DNA from: Marinobacterium sp.
GTDB lineage: Bacteria > Pseudomonadota > Gammaproteobacteria > Pseudomonadales > Balneatricaceae
Length of the DNA: 39,069 bases
Assembly (NCBI GenBank): GCA_025800125.1
Contig: JAOXSF010000175.1
Location: 1-39,069, forward strand
Direction: 5' to 3'
The notes beneath the pieces are model-generated. The model was given only the letters and a program-made list of their open reading frames with translations. It did no database searches and was not told the DNA's origin. Each line of letters begins with the position of its first letter. Positions within the stretch are counted from its first letter, which is position 1. The position numbers and the translations under genes were made by a program. This document shows, piece by piece, positions 24,713-31,900 of the stretch.

Positions 24713-24751
24713 TCTGTGGCGGGTGAAGGGGAGCGTTTTCATAGCAGAGCC

Positions 24752-24760
24752 TGTGGATAA
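24752..24760 (-). other. DnaA box
   Basis: TGTGGATAA, the exact complement of TTATCCACA, the strongest type of DnaA binding site. It lies in the 215-base gap upstream of the aspartase fusion gene. Confidence 0.55.
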
Positions 24761-24795
24761 TCTCTGCATCAGAAAAAATGATGCAATCGGCAAAA

Positions 24796-24808
24796 TAATA
24801 ATATTTTA
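24796..24808 (+). promoter_or_regulatory. Shared AT-rich motif, copy upstream of the aspartase fusion gene
   Basis: TAATAATATTTTA, read in the direction of the gene, 119 bases before its start. The same 13 bases occur in the same orientation upstream of the ArgE-like and flavin monooxygenase genes, where the identity extends to 19 bases. Confidence 0.5.
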
Positions 24809-24927
24809 CAAATAATAGCGTGATTTCTAGTCTGGCCTGTACACCCGGGTTTTACCCTTATTGCCGGTGGTTCAGGGCCGGTATTCTGCAATAAGCGCCT
24901 GGCGGTGGCCGGGCACCAGAGTAGAAA

Positions 24928-26865
24928 ATGAACGCTAATAACAAGAAACTCATCAAAACAGTTCTACCCTGTGATGCGCTTGAAGCAAGCGAATTCAGCG
25001 CCTTACTTCGATTTTGTGCCGTCCGTGAAATTAAGAAAGGCCAGCGACTGGCAGCTGGTGAACTTGCCGGGAAAGTGGTGATTCTGCTGACCGGCGAAGT
25101 TGAACAGGCGTTATCCGATAAGCGGTTGCGACTGTCAGGGCCGGTGCTGTACAGCAAGGTTAACAGTCTGCTGGGTGATGCTGACGATGCTGGCCAGGGC
25201 TGTGAAGCGTTGAAAGATAGCGCGCTACTGATGATGGAGCCCGATGCCCTGCAAAGCTGGCTGACTGGCTCGACACGGGCCGCAGCAGTGGGTAACTGGC
25301 TGCTGCAACAGGCCTCCCGCCGTAAACAGACTGCCACCCGGCTGGACACTGCCATTACCAGTCGCCGCGAGAAAGACTTGCTGGGTGAGCGCGATGTGCC
25401 TCAGAGGGCTTACTACGGGGTTCAGACCCTGCGCGCGATTGAAAATTTCGCCATTACCGATATCAAGCTGCATCACTTCCCGAAACTGATTAATGCACTG
25501 GCGATGGTGAAAAAAGCCGCTGCACGGGCCAATAACAAGCTGGGCCTGCTGGATGATCAGCGTACAACGGCGATCAGTCAGGCCTGTGATGAAATTGTCG
25601 GCGGGCAATGGCATGACCACTTTGTGGTGGATGTGATTCAGGGCGGCGCGGGCACGTCTACCAATATGAATGCCAATGAGGTAATCGCCAACCGGGGGCT
25701 GGAGCTGATGGGCTACGCCCGTGGCGATTACCAGCATCTGCATCCCAATAACCACGTCAATCTGTCGCAATCCACCAATGATGTGTACCCGACCGCGATC
25801 CGGCTGGGGATTCTGCTCAGCCACGACGAGTATGTAAAAGCGTTGTCCGGCCTCTGTTATGAGATGAAGCAGAAAGCGGTGGAGTTTGCCGATGTGGTGA
25901 AAATGGGCCGTACCCAGTTGCAGGATGCGGTGCCGATTACCCTTGGCCAGGAGTTCGACGCCTGGTACTCCACCCTCAAGGAAGATATTGAAGAAGCCAA
26001 ATCGGTGGTGGAGTTCTTCCGCGAGATCAATATGGGCGCCACCGCCATCGGCACCGGCATTAATACCGACCCGGAATACTCCAGTCTGGTGATTGAGGAA
26101 TTGTCGCAGATCTCCGGCAAAGAGTTGATCCGCGCCCGCAATCTGATTGAAGCCACGTCTGATATGGGCGCGTTTGTTACCTTCTCCAGCGTACTGAAGC
26201 GTAACGCGGTCAAGCTGTCCAAGATGTGTAACGACCTGCGGCTGATGTCCAGTGGCCCACGTGCAGGCCTGCAAGAGATCAACCTGCCGCCGATGCAGCC
26301 GGGCAGTTCCATTATGCCCGGCAAGGTGAACCCGGTGATTCCAGAGATGGTCAATCAGGTGGCGTTCCAGGTAATCGGCAATGATATCACCGTCACTATG
26401 GCCGCTGAAGCCGGTCAGCTGCAACTGAATGTGATGGAGCCGGTACTGGCCTTTAATGTATTGCAGTCACTGCGATTACAGATTCGGGCGATCAATACCC
26501 TGGGCGAAAAATGTATCCGTGGCATTACCGCTAACCGAGAGCACTGTCTGGCGACGGTCAATAACAGTATCGGCATTATTACCGCGCTGAACCCTTTTAT
26601 TGGTTACGAAAACGCCAGCCGTATCGCTAAACAGGCGGTCAGCAACGGCGAAAGTGTACGTGACATTGTGCTGGCGGAAGGGCTGCTATCGGTGGCTGAG
26701 CTGGACGATGTACTGAGTGTAGAAAATATGACTGCACCGCGCCGAATGCGCAAATCGGCCAGCGCTGTTATACCCAGCGCTGTTGTAACCGATAGCTGTG
26801 TAGCTAATAGCTGCGTAGCTAATGCCTTAGTAACAGAAGAAAAACGGCCTGATCAGGCGATCTGA
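24928..26865 (+). CDS. aspA: Aspartate ammonia-lyase with fused N-terminal CRP-like domain
   Basis: Converts L-aspartate to fumarate and ammonia. 645 aa, about 170 longer than ordinary aspartase. Residues about 1-140 form an extra domain resembling the cyclic-nucleotide-binding jelly roll (EIKKGQRLAAGELAGKVVILLTGEVEQ, then ALKDSALLMMEPDALQSWL); its phosphate-binding cassette is not conserved, so a cyclic-nucleotide ligand is doubtful. Aspartase proper starts near residue 149 (REKDLLGERDVPQRAYYGVQT), with GGAGTSTNMNANEV, HPNNHVNLSQSTND and the catalytic loop GSSIMPGKVNP at 459-469. The C-terminal tail after MRKS is made of short duplicated DNA. The aldehyde dehydrogenase gene starts 12 bases later: one operon. 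The ribosome site is weak. Confidence 0.92.
   Translation: MNANNKKLIKTVLPCDALEASEFSALLRFCAVREIKKGQRLAAGELAGKVVILLTGEVEQALSDKRLRLSGPVLYSKVNSLLGDADDAGQGCEALKDSALLMMEPDALQSWLTGSTRAAAVGNWLLQQASRRKQTATRLDTAITSRREKDLLGERDVPQRAYYGVQTLRAIENFAITDIKLHHFPKLINALAMVKKAAARANNKLGLLDDQRTTAISQACDEIVGGQWHDHFVVDVIQGGAGTSTNMNANEVIANRGLELMGYARGDYQHLHPNNHVNLSQSTNDVYPTAIRLGILLSHDEYVKALSGLCYEMKQKAVEFADVVKMGRTQLQDAVPITLGQEFDAWYSTLKEDIEEAKSVVEFFREINMGATAIGTGINTDPEYSSLVIEELSQISGKELIRARNLIEATSDMGAFVTFSSVLKRNAVKLSKMCNDLRLMSSGPRAGLQEINLPPMQPGSSIMPGKVNPVIPEMVNQVAFQVIGNDITVTMAAEAGQLQLNVMEPVLAFNVLQSLRLQIRAINTLGEKCIRGITANREHCLATVNNSIGIITALNPFIGYENASRIAKQAVSNGESVRDIVLAEGLLSVAELDDVLSVENMTAPRRMRKSASAVIPSAVVTDSCVANSCVANALVTEEKRPDQAI
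26760..26821. repeat. Two short tandem duplications in the 3' end of the aspartase gene
   Basis: CAGCGCTGTTATACC (26760-26774) is followed by a near copy (26775-26790). Then GATAGCTGTGTAGCTA (26791-26806) is followed by ATAGCTGCGTAGCTA. They encode the low-complexity tail with paired SAV and SCVAN units, outside the conserved enzyme. Confidence 0.7.
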
Positions 26866-26877
26866 AAGGAGCAAACC

Positions 26878-28362
26878 ATGACTGTAAAAAATAAAGCGTA
26901 CTGGCTGGAAAAACAGCAGCAGATCACCCTGAAACAGCAGGCATTTATCGACGGCAACTTTGTAGATGCCAGCGACGGTGATACCTACGACACCCTTAAT
27001 CCGGCCACCGGCGAGCTGCTGACTAAACAGGCCGCCTGTAGTGTTACGGATGTGGATGCAGCGGTGGCCGCCGCGCGCCGTACGTTTGAGTCGGGTGTCT
27101 GGGCGGATAAAGCACCAGGCGAGCGTAAAGCGATTATGCAGAAACTGGCGCAGCTGATCCGTGAGAATCTGGATGAGCTGGCGCTGCTGGAAAGCCTGAA
27201 TGTGGGTAAGCCGGTAAATGATGCGGTCAATATTGATATTCCAGGTTCCGCAGCCTGTTTCGACTGGTATGCCGAAGCGATTGACAAAATGTATGGCGAA
27301 GTGGCACCAACCGATGGCAATAATATTGCCACCATCACCCGCGAGCCCATGGGCGTTATTGCGGCGGTTGTACCATGGAATTTCCCACTGGATATTGCCG
27401 CCTGGAAACTGGCCCCTGCGCTGATTTCCGGTAACTCGGTGGTACTGAAACCCGCTGAACAGTCACCGCTGACCGCGCTGGCACTGGCGGAGCTGGCGCA
27501 ACAGGCTGGTATCCCGGATGGGGTTCTGAACGTCGTAACCGGCCATGGCCATATTGTCGGTAAGGCGCTGGGCCTGCACAACGATGTTGACTGTCTGGCG
27601 TTCACCGGCTCCACCGCAGTGGGCAAACTGTTTATGGGTTACTCCGCCGAGTCCAACCTGAAACCGGTATGGCCGGAAACGGGCGGCAAGAGCCCGAACC
27701 TGATCTTCGCTGACTGTGATCTGGACGCGGCGGTTGAACATGCAGCGTTCGGTATCTTCTTTAACCAGGGTGAAGTCTGCTCTGCCAACTCCCGTATCCT
27801 GATTGAAAGCAGCATCAAGGATCAGTTTGTTGAGAAGTTCCTCGCCAAAGCGGTCTCGATGAAAGTGGGTGATCCGCTGGACCCGGATACCCAGGTCGGC
27901 GCGCTGATCGATACCGACCACGCCTGCAATGTGCGTAAGTTCATCACCCAGGCCACAGCAGAGGGAGCAACCCTGCTGACTGGCGGTGTTGGTGATGAAA
28001 GCACGGCGGTTGTCGCGCCAACTATCTTTGATGGTGTGACCACTGATATGAGCATCGCCCGCGATGAGATCTTCGGCCCGGTTGCTGCGCTGATCAGCTT
28101 CGACAGCGAAGCGGAAGCGATTGCCATCGCTAACGACTCTATTTATGGCCTGGCGGCATCATTATGGACGACCAACTTGAACCGCGCCCACCGTGTTTCC
28201 CGCAAACTGAAAGCGGGTACGGTGTCGGTGAACACCATGGATGCACTGGATTTCAGCACCCCGTTCGGCGGCTTCAAGCAGTCTGGCTTTGGCCGTGATC
28301 TGTCGCTGCATGCTATCGACAAATTTACCCAGCTGAAAACCACCTGGATCAAACTGGGGTGA
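26878..28362 (+). CDS. Aldehyde dehydrogenase, PuuC-like
   Basis: NAD(P)-dependent oxidation of an aldehyde to an acid. The 494-aa product resembles E. coli PuuC (gamma-glutamyl-gamma-aminobutyraldehyde dehydrogenase) over its full length, from AYWLEKQQQITLKQQAFIDG to PFGGFKQSGFGRD and the C-terminal KFTQLKTTWIKL. Catalytic Cys301 (NQGEVCSANS) and general base Glu267 (WPETGGKSPN) are present; the base motif is WPETGG rather than the usual LELGG or LEAGG. It is co-transcribed with aspartase, so the product may feed aspartate or another amino acid into that enzyme; aspartate semialdehyde is one possible substrate, and amino-aldehydes from polyamines another. AAAGGAG precedes the ATG. Confidence 0.93.
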   Translation: MTVKNKAYWLEKQQQITLKQQAFIDGNFVDASDGDTYDTLNPATGELLTKQAACSVTDVDAAVAAARRTFESGVWADKAPGERKAIMQKLAQLIRENLDELALLESLNVGKPVNDAVNIDIPGSAACFDWYAEAIDKMYGEVAPTDGNNIATITREPMGVIAAVVPWNFPLDIAAWKLAPALISGNSVVLKPAEQSPLTALALAELAQQAGIPDGVLNVVTGHGHIVGKALGLHNDVDCLAFTGSTAVGKLFMGYSAESNLKPVWPETGGKSPNLIFADCDLDAAVEHAAFGIFFNQGEVCSANSRILIESSIKDQFVEKFLAKAVSMKVGDPLDPDTQVGALIDTDHACNVRKFITQATAEGATLLTGGVGDESTAVVAPTIFDGVTTDMSIARDEIFGPVAALISFDSEAEAIAIANDSIYGLAASLWTTNLNRAHRVSRKLKAGTVSVNTMDALDFSTPFGGFKQSGFGRDLSLHAIDKFTQLKTTWIKLG

Positions 28363-28404
28363 AGTGCAGCTTGCTTTTCAAATGGGCATAACAGCCCGCT
28401 GATA

Positions 28405-28435
28405 ACGACCGGCTGCTGCCGGTCGTGCTGTTTTT
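28405..28435 (+). terminator. Terminator of the aspartase-aldehyde dehydrogenase operon
   Basis: ACGACCGGC / GCCGGTCGT, a nine-base perfect stem with a four-base loop, then GCTG and five T. It separates the operon from the HisD-like gene. Confidence 0.8.
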
Positions 28436-28441
28436 GCCAGC

Positions 28442-28513
28442 TGTCTGTTTTTTATCCACTGTCTATTTTCTATCCACTGTCTATTTTTTATCCACTGCAT
28501 GTTCTTTATCCAC
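28442..28513. repeat. Four 18-bp tandem repeats with DnaA-box-like cores
   Basis: Four contiguous 18-base units at 28442, 28460, 28478 and 28496, with consensus TGTCTATTTTTTATCCAC. Each ends in TATCCAC followed by T or A. The last runs into a perfect TTATCCACA (28506-28514), and TGTGGACAA, an inverted one-off box, follows at 28527-28535. The units lie between a terminator and the HisD-like gene and resemble plasmid iterons or secondary DnaA-binding loci in layout. Confidence 0.8.
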
Positions 28514-28514
28514 A
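28506..28514 (+). other. DnaA box at the end of the 18-bp repeats
   Basis: Exact TTATCCACA. Further exact copies lie within the HisD-like gene at 29606-29614 and 29781-29789, and one upstream at 24752-24760. Confidence 0.6.
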
Positions 28515-28560
28515 GGTTTTAACTGTTGTGGACAACGCTTCCTGATCAGGAGAACAATCT

Positions 28561-29880
28561 ATGAGCCGTAATATCAGTTTCTGGCAGCTGGGTCAGCTGT
28601 CAGCGCAGCAGCGTACACAGTTGTTGCAACGTACCGAGTCTGATCTGAGCAGCTATATGGCGCAGGTTCAGCCAATTATTGACGCTGTGCGCCAGCGTGG
28701 TGATGCGGCGCTGGTGGACTATGCCCAGCGCTTTGATGGTGCTGCCATCAGCATTGAAAGCTTGCGGGTGAGCGAAGCGGAGTTTGAGGCAGCGCGTGCT
28801 CAGGTGGATGAAGAAACGTACGAAGCGATCTGCTACGCCGCTGATAATATCCGTCGTTATCACGCAGCCCAGAAACCGGGTGAGATGACCCTGCAGGAGG
28901 TACGCAGCGGGGCGTTTGTCGGTGAGCGTTTTCTGCCAGTTCCATCGGTGGCCTGCTATGTACCGCGTGGCAAGGGTTCCTTTCCGTCGGTGGTGCTGAT
29001 GAACGCTATTCCTGCGGTAGTTGCCGGTGTACCCCGCGCCATTATTGTTACCCCGCCAGGGCCCGATGGTACTGTGGACGCTGCGACGCTGGTGGCGGCA
29101 AAAGAGTCCGGTATTACGGAAGTGTATAAATGCGGTGGTGCCCAGGCGGTTGCGGCAGTGGCTTATGGTACCGATACCCTGCCACGCTGCCACAAGATTG
29201 TCGGCCCTGGCAGTCCCTGGATGGTGGCAGCGAAACGACTGCTGGCAGACCGTCTTGACCCGGGCATTCCGGCTGGGCCATCAGAATCTATCGTGTTTGC
29301 TGACAGTACAGTGGAGGGGGCACTGGCTGCGCTGGATTTGCTGATCGAAGCAGAGCACGGCCCGGATTCATCAGCTTATCTGGTAACAACCTCGCGTGAT
29401 GTCGCTGAAGCGGCGATTGCCGCGTTGCCGGAACACTGGGCAGAGATGAGCGAGCAGCGGGTCGAATTCTCCAGCACGGTACTGTGCGGCCCGATGGGTG
29501 GCGTAGTGCTGGCAGAGGATAACGACAGTGCGTTCGATTTTATCAACGACTACGCCCCTGAACATCTGCAAATCCTCAGTACGGAAGCCTGGCAATATCT
29601 GGGCCTTATCCACAATGCTGGTGAAGTGCTGCTGGGGCCACATGCGCCAAGCACACTGGGCAACTTTGTACTGGGTTGTAATGCGGTGCTGCCAACGTCG
29701 GGTGCTGCGGCTACGGTTTCACCGCTTTCTGTGCATGACTTCATGAAGTTTATGTCGGTGGCCTATGTTACTGAAGGTGGTTATCCACAGTTGGCGAAAC
29801 AGGCAGAACGGCTGGCGACCTATGAGGGCTTTGATGCCCATGCAGCGGCGGTTTCTGAAAAGCGCAAGCGTTATTTGTGA
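28561..29880 (+). CDS. Histidinol dehydrogenase family paralogue, probably not biosynthetic
   Basis: A 439-aa NAD-dependent alcohol dehydrogenase of the HisD fold: KCGGAQAVAAVAYGT, KIVGPGSPW, IPAGPSES, EAEHGPDS and catalytic Glu334-His335 in YAPEHLQI. Of the four zinc ligands of E. coli HisD, the Gln position is Glu263 and the Asp position is Asn368 (STLGNFVLGCN), while His266 and His427 remain. The canonical GPGN is GPGSPW. No other his genes are nearby; the neighbours are amine-catabolic. HisD paralogues such as sulfopropanediol dehydrogenase HpsN act in catabolism; this one oxidises an unknown polyol or amino-alcohol. AGGAGA precedes the ATG. There is a terminator upstream, so it has a separate promoter. 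Confidence 0.85.
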   Translation: MSRNISFWQLGQLSAQQRTQLLQRTESDLSSYMAQVQPIIDAVRQRGDAALVDYAQRFDGAAISIESLRVSEAEFEAARAQVDEETYEAICYAADNIRRYHAAQKPGEMTLQEVRSGAFVGERFLPVPSVACYVPRGKGSFPSVVLMNAIPAVVAGVPRAIIVTPPGPDGTVDAATLVAAKESGITEVYKCGGAQAVAAVAYGTDTLPRCHKIVGPGSPWMVAAKRLLADRLDPGIPAGPSESIVFADSTVEGALAALDLLIEAEHGPDSSAYLVTTSRDVAEAAIAALPEHWAEMSEQRVEFSSTVLCGPMGGVVLAEDNDSAFDFINDYAPEHLQILSTEAWQYLGLIHNAGEVLLGPHAPSTLGNFVLGCNAVLPTSGAAATVSPLSVHDFMKFMSVAYVTEGGYPQLAKQAERLATYEGFDAHAAAVSEKRKRYL

Positions 29881-29890
29881 AGGCCATCAC

Positions 29891-29915
29891 AAAAAAAACA
29901 GGGCCGGGGGCCCTG
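29891..29915 (-). terminator. Terminator of the class III aminotransferase gene
   Basis: CAGGGCC (29899-29905) / GGCCCTG (29909-29915) with a three-base loop, followed on the minus strand by eight T. It also folds in the converging HisD-like transcript, but without a T tract. Confidence 0.75.
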
Positions 29916-29995
29916 TATGAAGAAAGCACAGCAAGAAGGCCATATTGACGCTGAACCCCGGAGGTGGGTCAGGTCAGGCTGTGTGTTCAGCGTAT

Positions 29996-30114
29996 ACTGT
30001 TGCTGCGGGCTAGATGCTGGAGCTAGAGAGCCAGAGCATGTCGCAGCAACAGTGCGGAACCTGCGGTGATTCAACGCTGAGGGGCGCTGCCAGGCGACCT
30101 GTCTCGTCTGGCAG
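29996..30114. repeat. Two large inverted repeats in the hisD-like/aminotransferase gap
   Basis: ACTGTTGCTGCG (29996-30007) is the exact inverse of CGCAGCAACAGT (30042-30053); the 34-base interior holds further short complementary segments. CTGCCAG (30087-30093) is the exact inverse of CTGGCAG (30108-30114). Neither has a T tract. They fill most of the gene-free gap 29881-30166 and could be a structured 3' end or a small RNA. Confidence 0.6.
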
Positions 30115-30166
30115 TACTGCAACGCAACCGTCGACGGTGGGCTACGTTGCAGATTTTTCAGACGGG

Positions 30167-31561
30167 TTACAGCAACCCCTCTGCTTTCAGATCTTCCATG
30201 GTGGCTTCAATACTTTCACGCAGTGTCGACACCAGGAAGTCGACGTTTTCTTTGCTCAGGGTAAGTGGAGGTGACAGTACATTCATATGCGCCAGTGGCC
30301 GGACGATCAGGCCGCGTGCCTGACAGTGGTCGGCAATACGGTTACCGACTTTGGCGTCAGGGTTGATCAGCTCTTTGGTGTCCTTGTTGGCGACGTTCTC
30401 GATACACATCATGAACTTGCGACCGCGTACATCACCCACGATTGGCAGATCAATCAGGGTTTTAACCTGCTGTTCGAAGTAGGCACCCATCTCTTCTACA
30501 TGGCCACAGATATTCTCGCGTTCCATGATTTCGATATTCTTCACCCCGGCGGCACAGCTCACAGGGTGGCCCGAGTAGGTAAAGCCATGGGTAAAGATAG
30601 CGCCGTCTGCCTGTGGTTTGCTGATTACCTCATAGATGTCATCCGACAGGATGGTCGCACCCAGCGGCAGGTAGCCGGAGGTCAGGCCTTTGGCACAGGT
30701 GATGATGTCCGGCACGATGCCAAATTCGTCTTCTGAAGCAAACATATGGCCCAGTCGACCAAACGCCGTTACCACTTCATCAGAGACATACAGCACACCG
30801 TACTTGCGGCACACATCCAGCGTTTTCTTGTGGTAACCCTCGGGCGGTACAATCACACCGCCTGCGCCCATGATTGGCTCAGCGAAGAACGCCGCGACAT
30901 TGTCCGGGCCCAGCTCCAGAATCTTGTCTTCCAGTTCCTGCACTTTCTCATCACAGAACGCTGCCAGGCTCTGATCATCCGGGCGGCGGTACGGATTCGG
31001 GCAGGAGATATGGTGTACCAGCTGCTCATCAATATCGAAACCGATATGGTCGAACTTCACCCCGGTGATCGACATCGCCATATAGGTGCTGCCGTGGTAA
31101 CCGTCGATACGGGAGATAATTTTCTTCTTGGTCTTCTGGCCCAGCTGGTTGAAGTAGAAGTGGATAATACGGACAGCAGTGTCGTTGGCGACAGAGCCGC
31201 CACAGCCATAGAACACATGGTTCAGGTTACCCGGTGCCAGCTCGGCCAGTTTCGCTGCCAGCTGCGCTGCCGGTACGGTGGTGTGGTGGCCAAAGCAGGA
31301 GTAGTACGGAATCTGCCGTACTTGCTCGGCAATGGCTTGGGCCATCTCTTCACGGGCATAGCCGATATTTACACACCAGAGGCCACCGATTCCGTCCAGA
31401 TACTCACGGCCTTCACCGTCTTTGACATGCACATTGTCACTGTCGGCCAGCACCATGGAACCGGTTTCTTTGAAGGTGGAAAAATCAGTCCAGGGATGGA
31501 TGTAGTGGTCTTTATCCTGCTGCCACACTTCCTGCATGTTTACGTGTTTCTGTTCTGGCAT
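30167..31561 (-). CDS. Class III aminotransferase (SpuC/omega-amino acid-pyruvate type)
   Basis: PLP enzyme moving a terminal amino group from an amine or omega-amino acid to pyruvate or another keto acid. 464 aa. The PLP Lys is Lys291 in CAKGLTSGYLPLGA; other marks are GLWCVNIGYAREEMA, FYGCGGSVANDTAVRI, IDGYHGSTYMAMSITG, FFAEPIMGAGGVIVPP and VSDEVVTAFGRLG. Family members use putrescine, beta-alanine, taurine or diaminobutyrate; the substrate cannot be fixed from sequence. It lies downstream of an APC permease on the same strand, with a terminator between them, so it is independently transcribed. AGGAG precedes the ATG. Confidence 0.93.
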   Translation of the reverse strand: MPEQKHVNMQEVWQQDKDHYIHPWTDFSTFKETGSMVLADSDNVHVKDGEGREYLDGIGGLWCVNIGYAREEMAQAIAEQVRQIPYYSCFGHHTTVPAAQLAAKLAELAPGNLNHVFYGCGGSVANDTAVRIIHFYFNQLGQKTKKKIISRIDGYHGSTYMAMSITGVKFDHIGFDIDEQLVHHISCPNPYRRPDDQSLAAFCDEKVQELEDKILELGPDNVAAFFAEPIMGAGGVIVPPEGYHKKTLDVCRKYGVLYVSDEVVTAFGRLGHMFASEDEFGIVPDIITCAKGLTSGYLPLGATILSDDIYEVISKPQADGAIFTHGFTYSGHPVSCAAGVKNIEIMERENICGHVEEMGAYFEQQVKTLIDLPIVGDVRGRKFMMCIENVANKDTKELINPDAKVGNRIADHCQARGLIVRPLAHMNVLSPPLTLSKENVDFLVSTLRESIEATMEDLKAEGLL

Positions 31562-31829
31562 TTTCGAATTCGCTCCTGGTTTTTATTGTTAAGCCCGGAA
31601 TGCGCGAAGCGATAGCATCGGGGAATCCTGGTATTCAGGTTCCGCAGCCCCTGTCTGCGTGTTCCTTTGGCATAGATCAAAACTAACGGCTATCCATCCA
31701 TCAGTAAAATATGTTTTTTGACAGGGTTGCATTATAAAAAACTATGCAGAATGGCTGTCCTGTACCTGAAAGGTTAGCTGACTGATAAGTGCTACAAAGG
31801 CAGGCCTGTTAGCGATAAATGCCAGACAG
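31562..31829. promoter_or_regulatory. Promoter region of the aminotransferase gene
   Basis: On the minus strand a perfect TATAAT is at 31731-31736, but no good -35 is seen 16-18 bases upstream. A TAAAATAT fragment on the plus strand (about 31704) resembles only the first part of the shared 13-base motif found elsewhere in this cluster. No gene in this stretch. Confidence 0.35.
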
Positions 31830-31853
31830 AAAAATGGCGACCCGCAGGTCGCC
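31830..31853 (-). terminator. Terminator of the APC permease gene
   Basis: GGCGACC-CGCA-GGTCGCC, a perfect seven-base stem. On the minus strand it is followed by ATTTTT. It lies about 50 bases after the permease stop. Confidence 0.8.
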
Positions 31854-31900
31854 GTCATGGTGTAGATATCAGAATATGGTGCGCATCAGAGACGGCGTGT

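Noticed and set aside
28561-29880. Naming the HisD paralogue as HpsN (sulfopropanediol dehydrogenase)
   Set aside because: No hpsO/hpsP or sulfolactate genes are nearby, and the zinc-ligand region differs from what I recall of HpsN.
30746-31615. Plus-strand 289-codon open frame
   Set aside because: Antisense to the class III aminotransferase gene.
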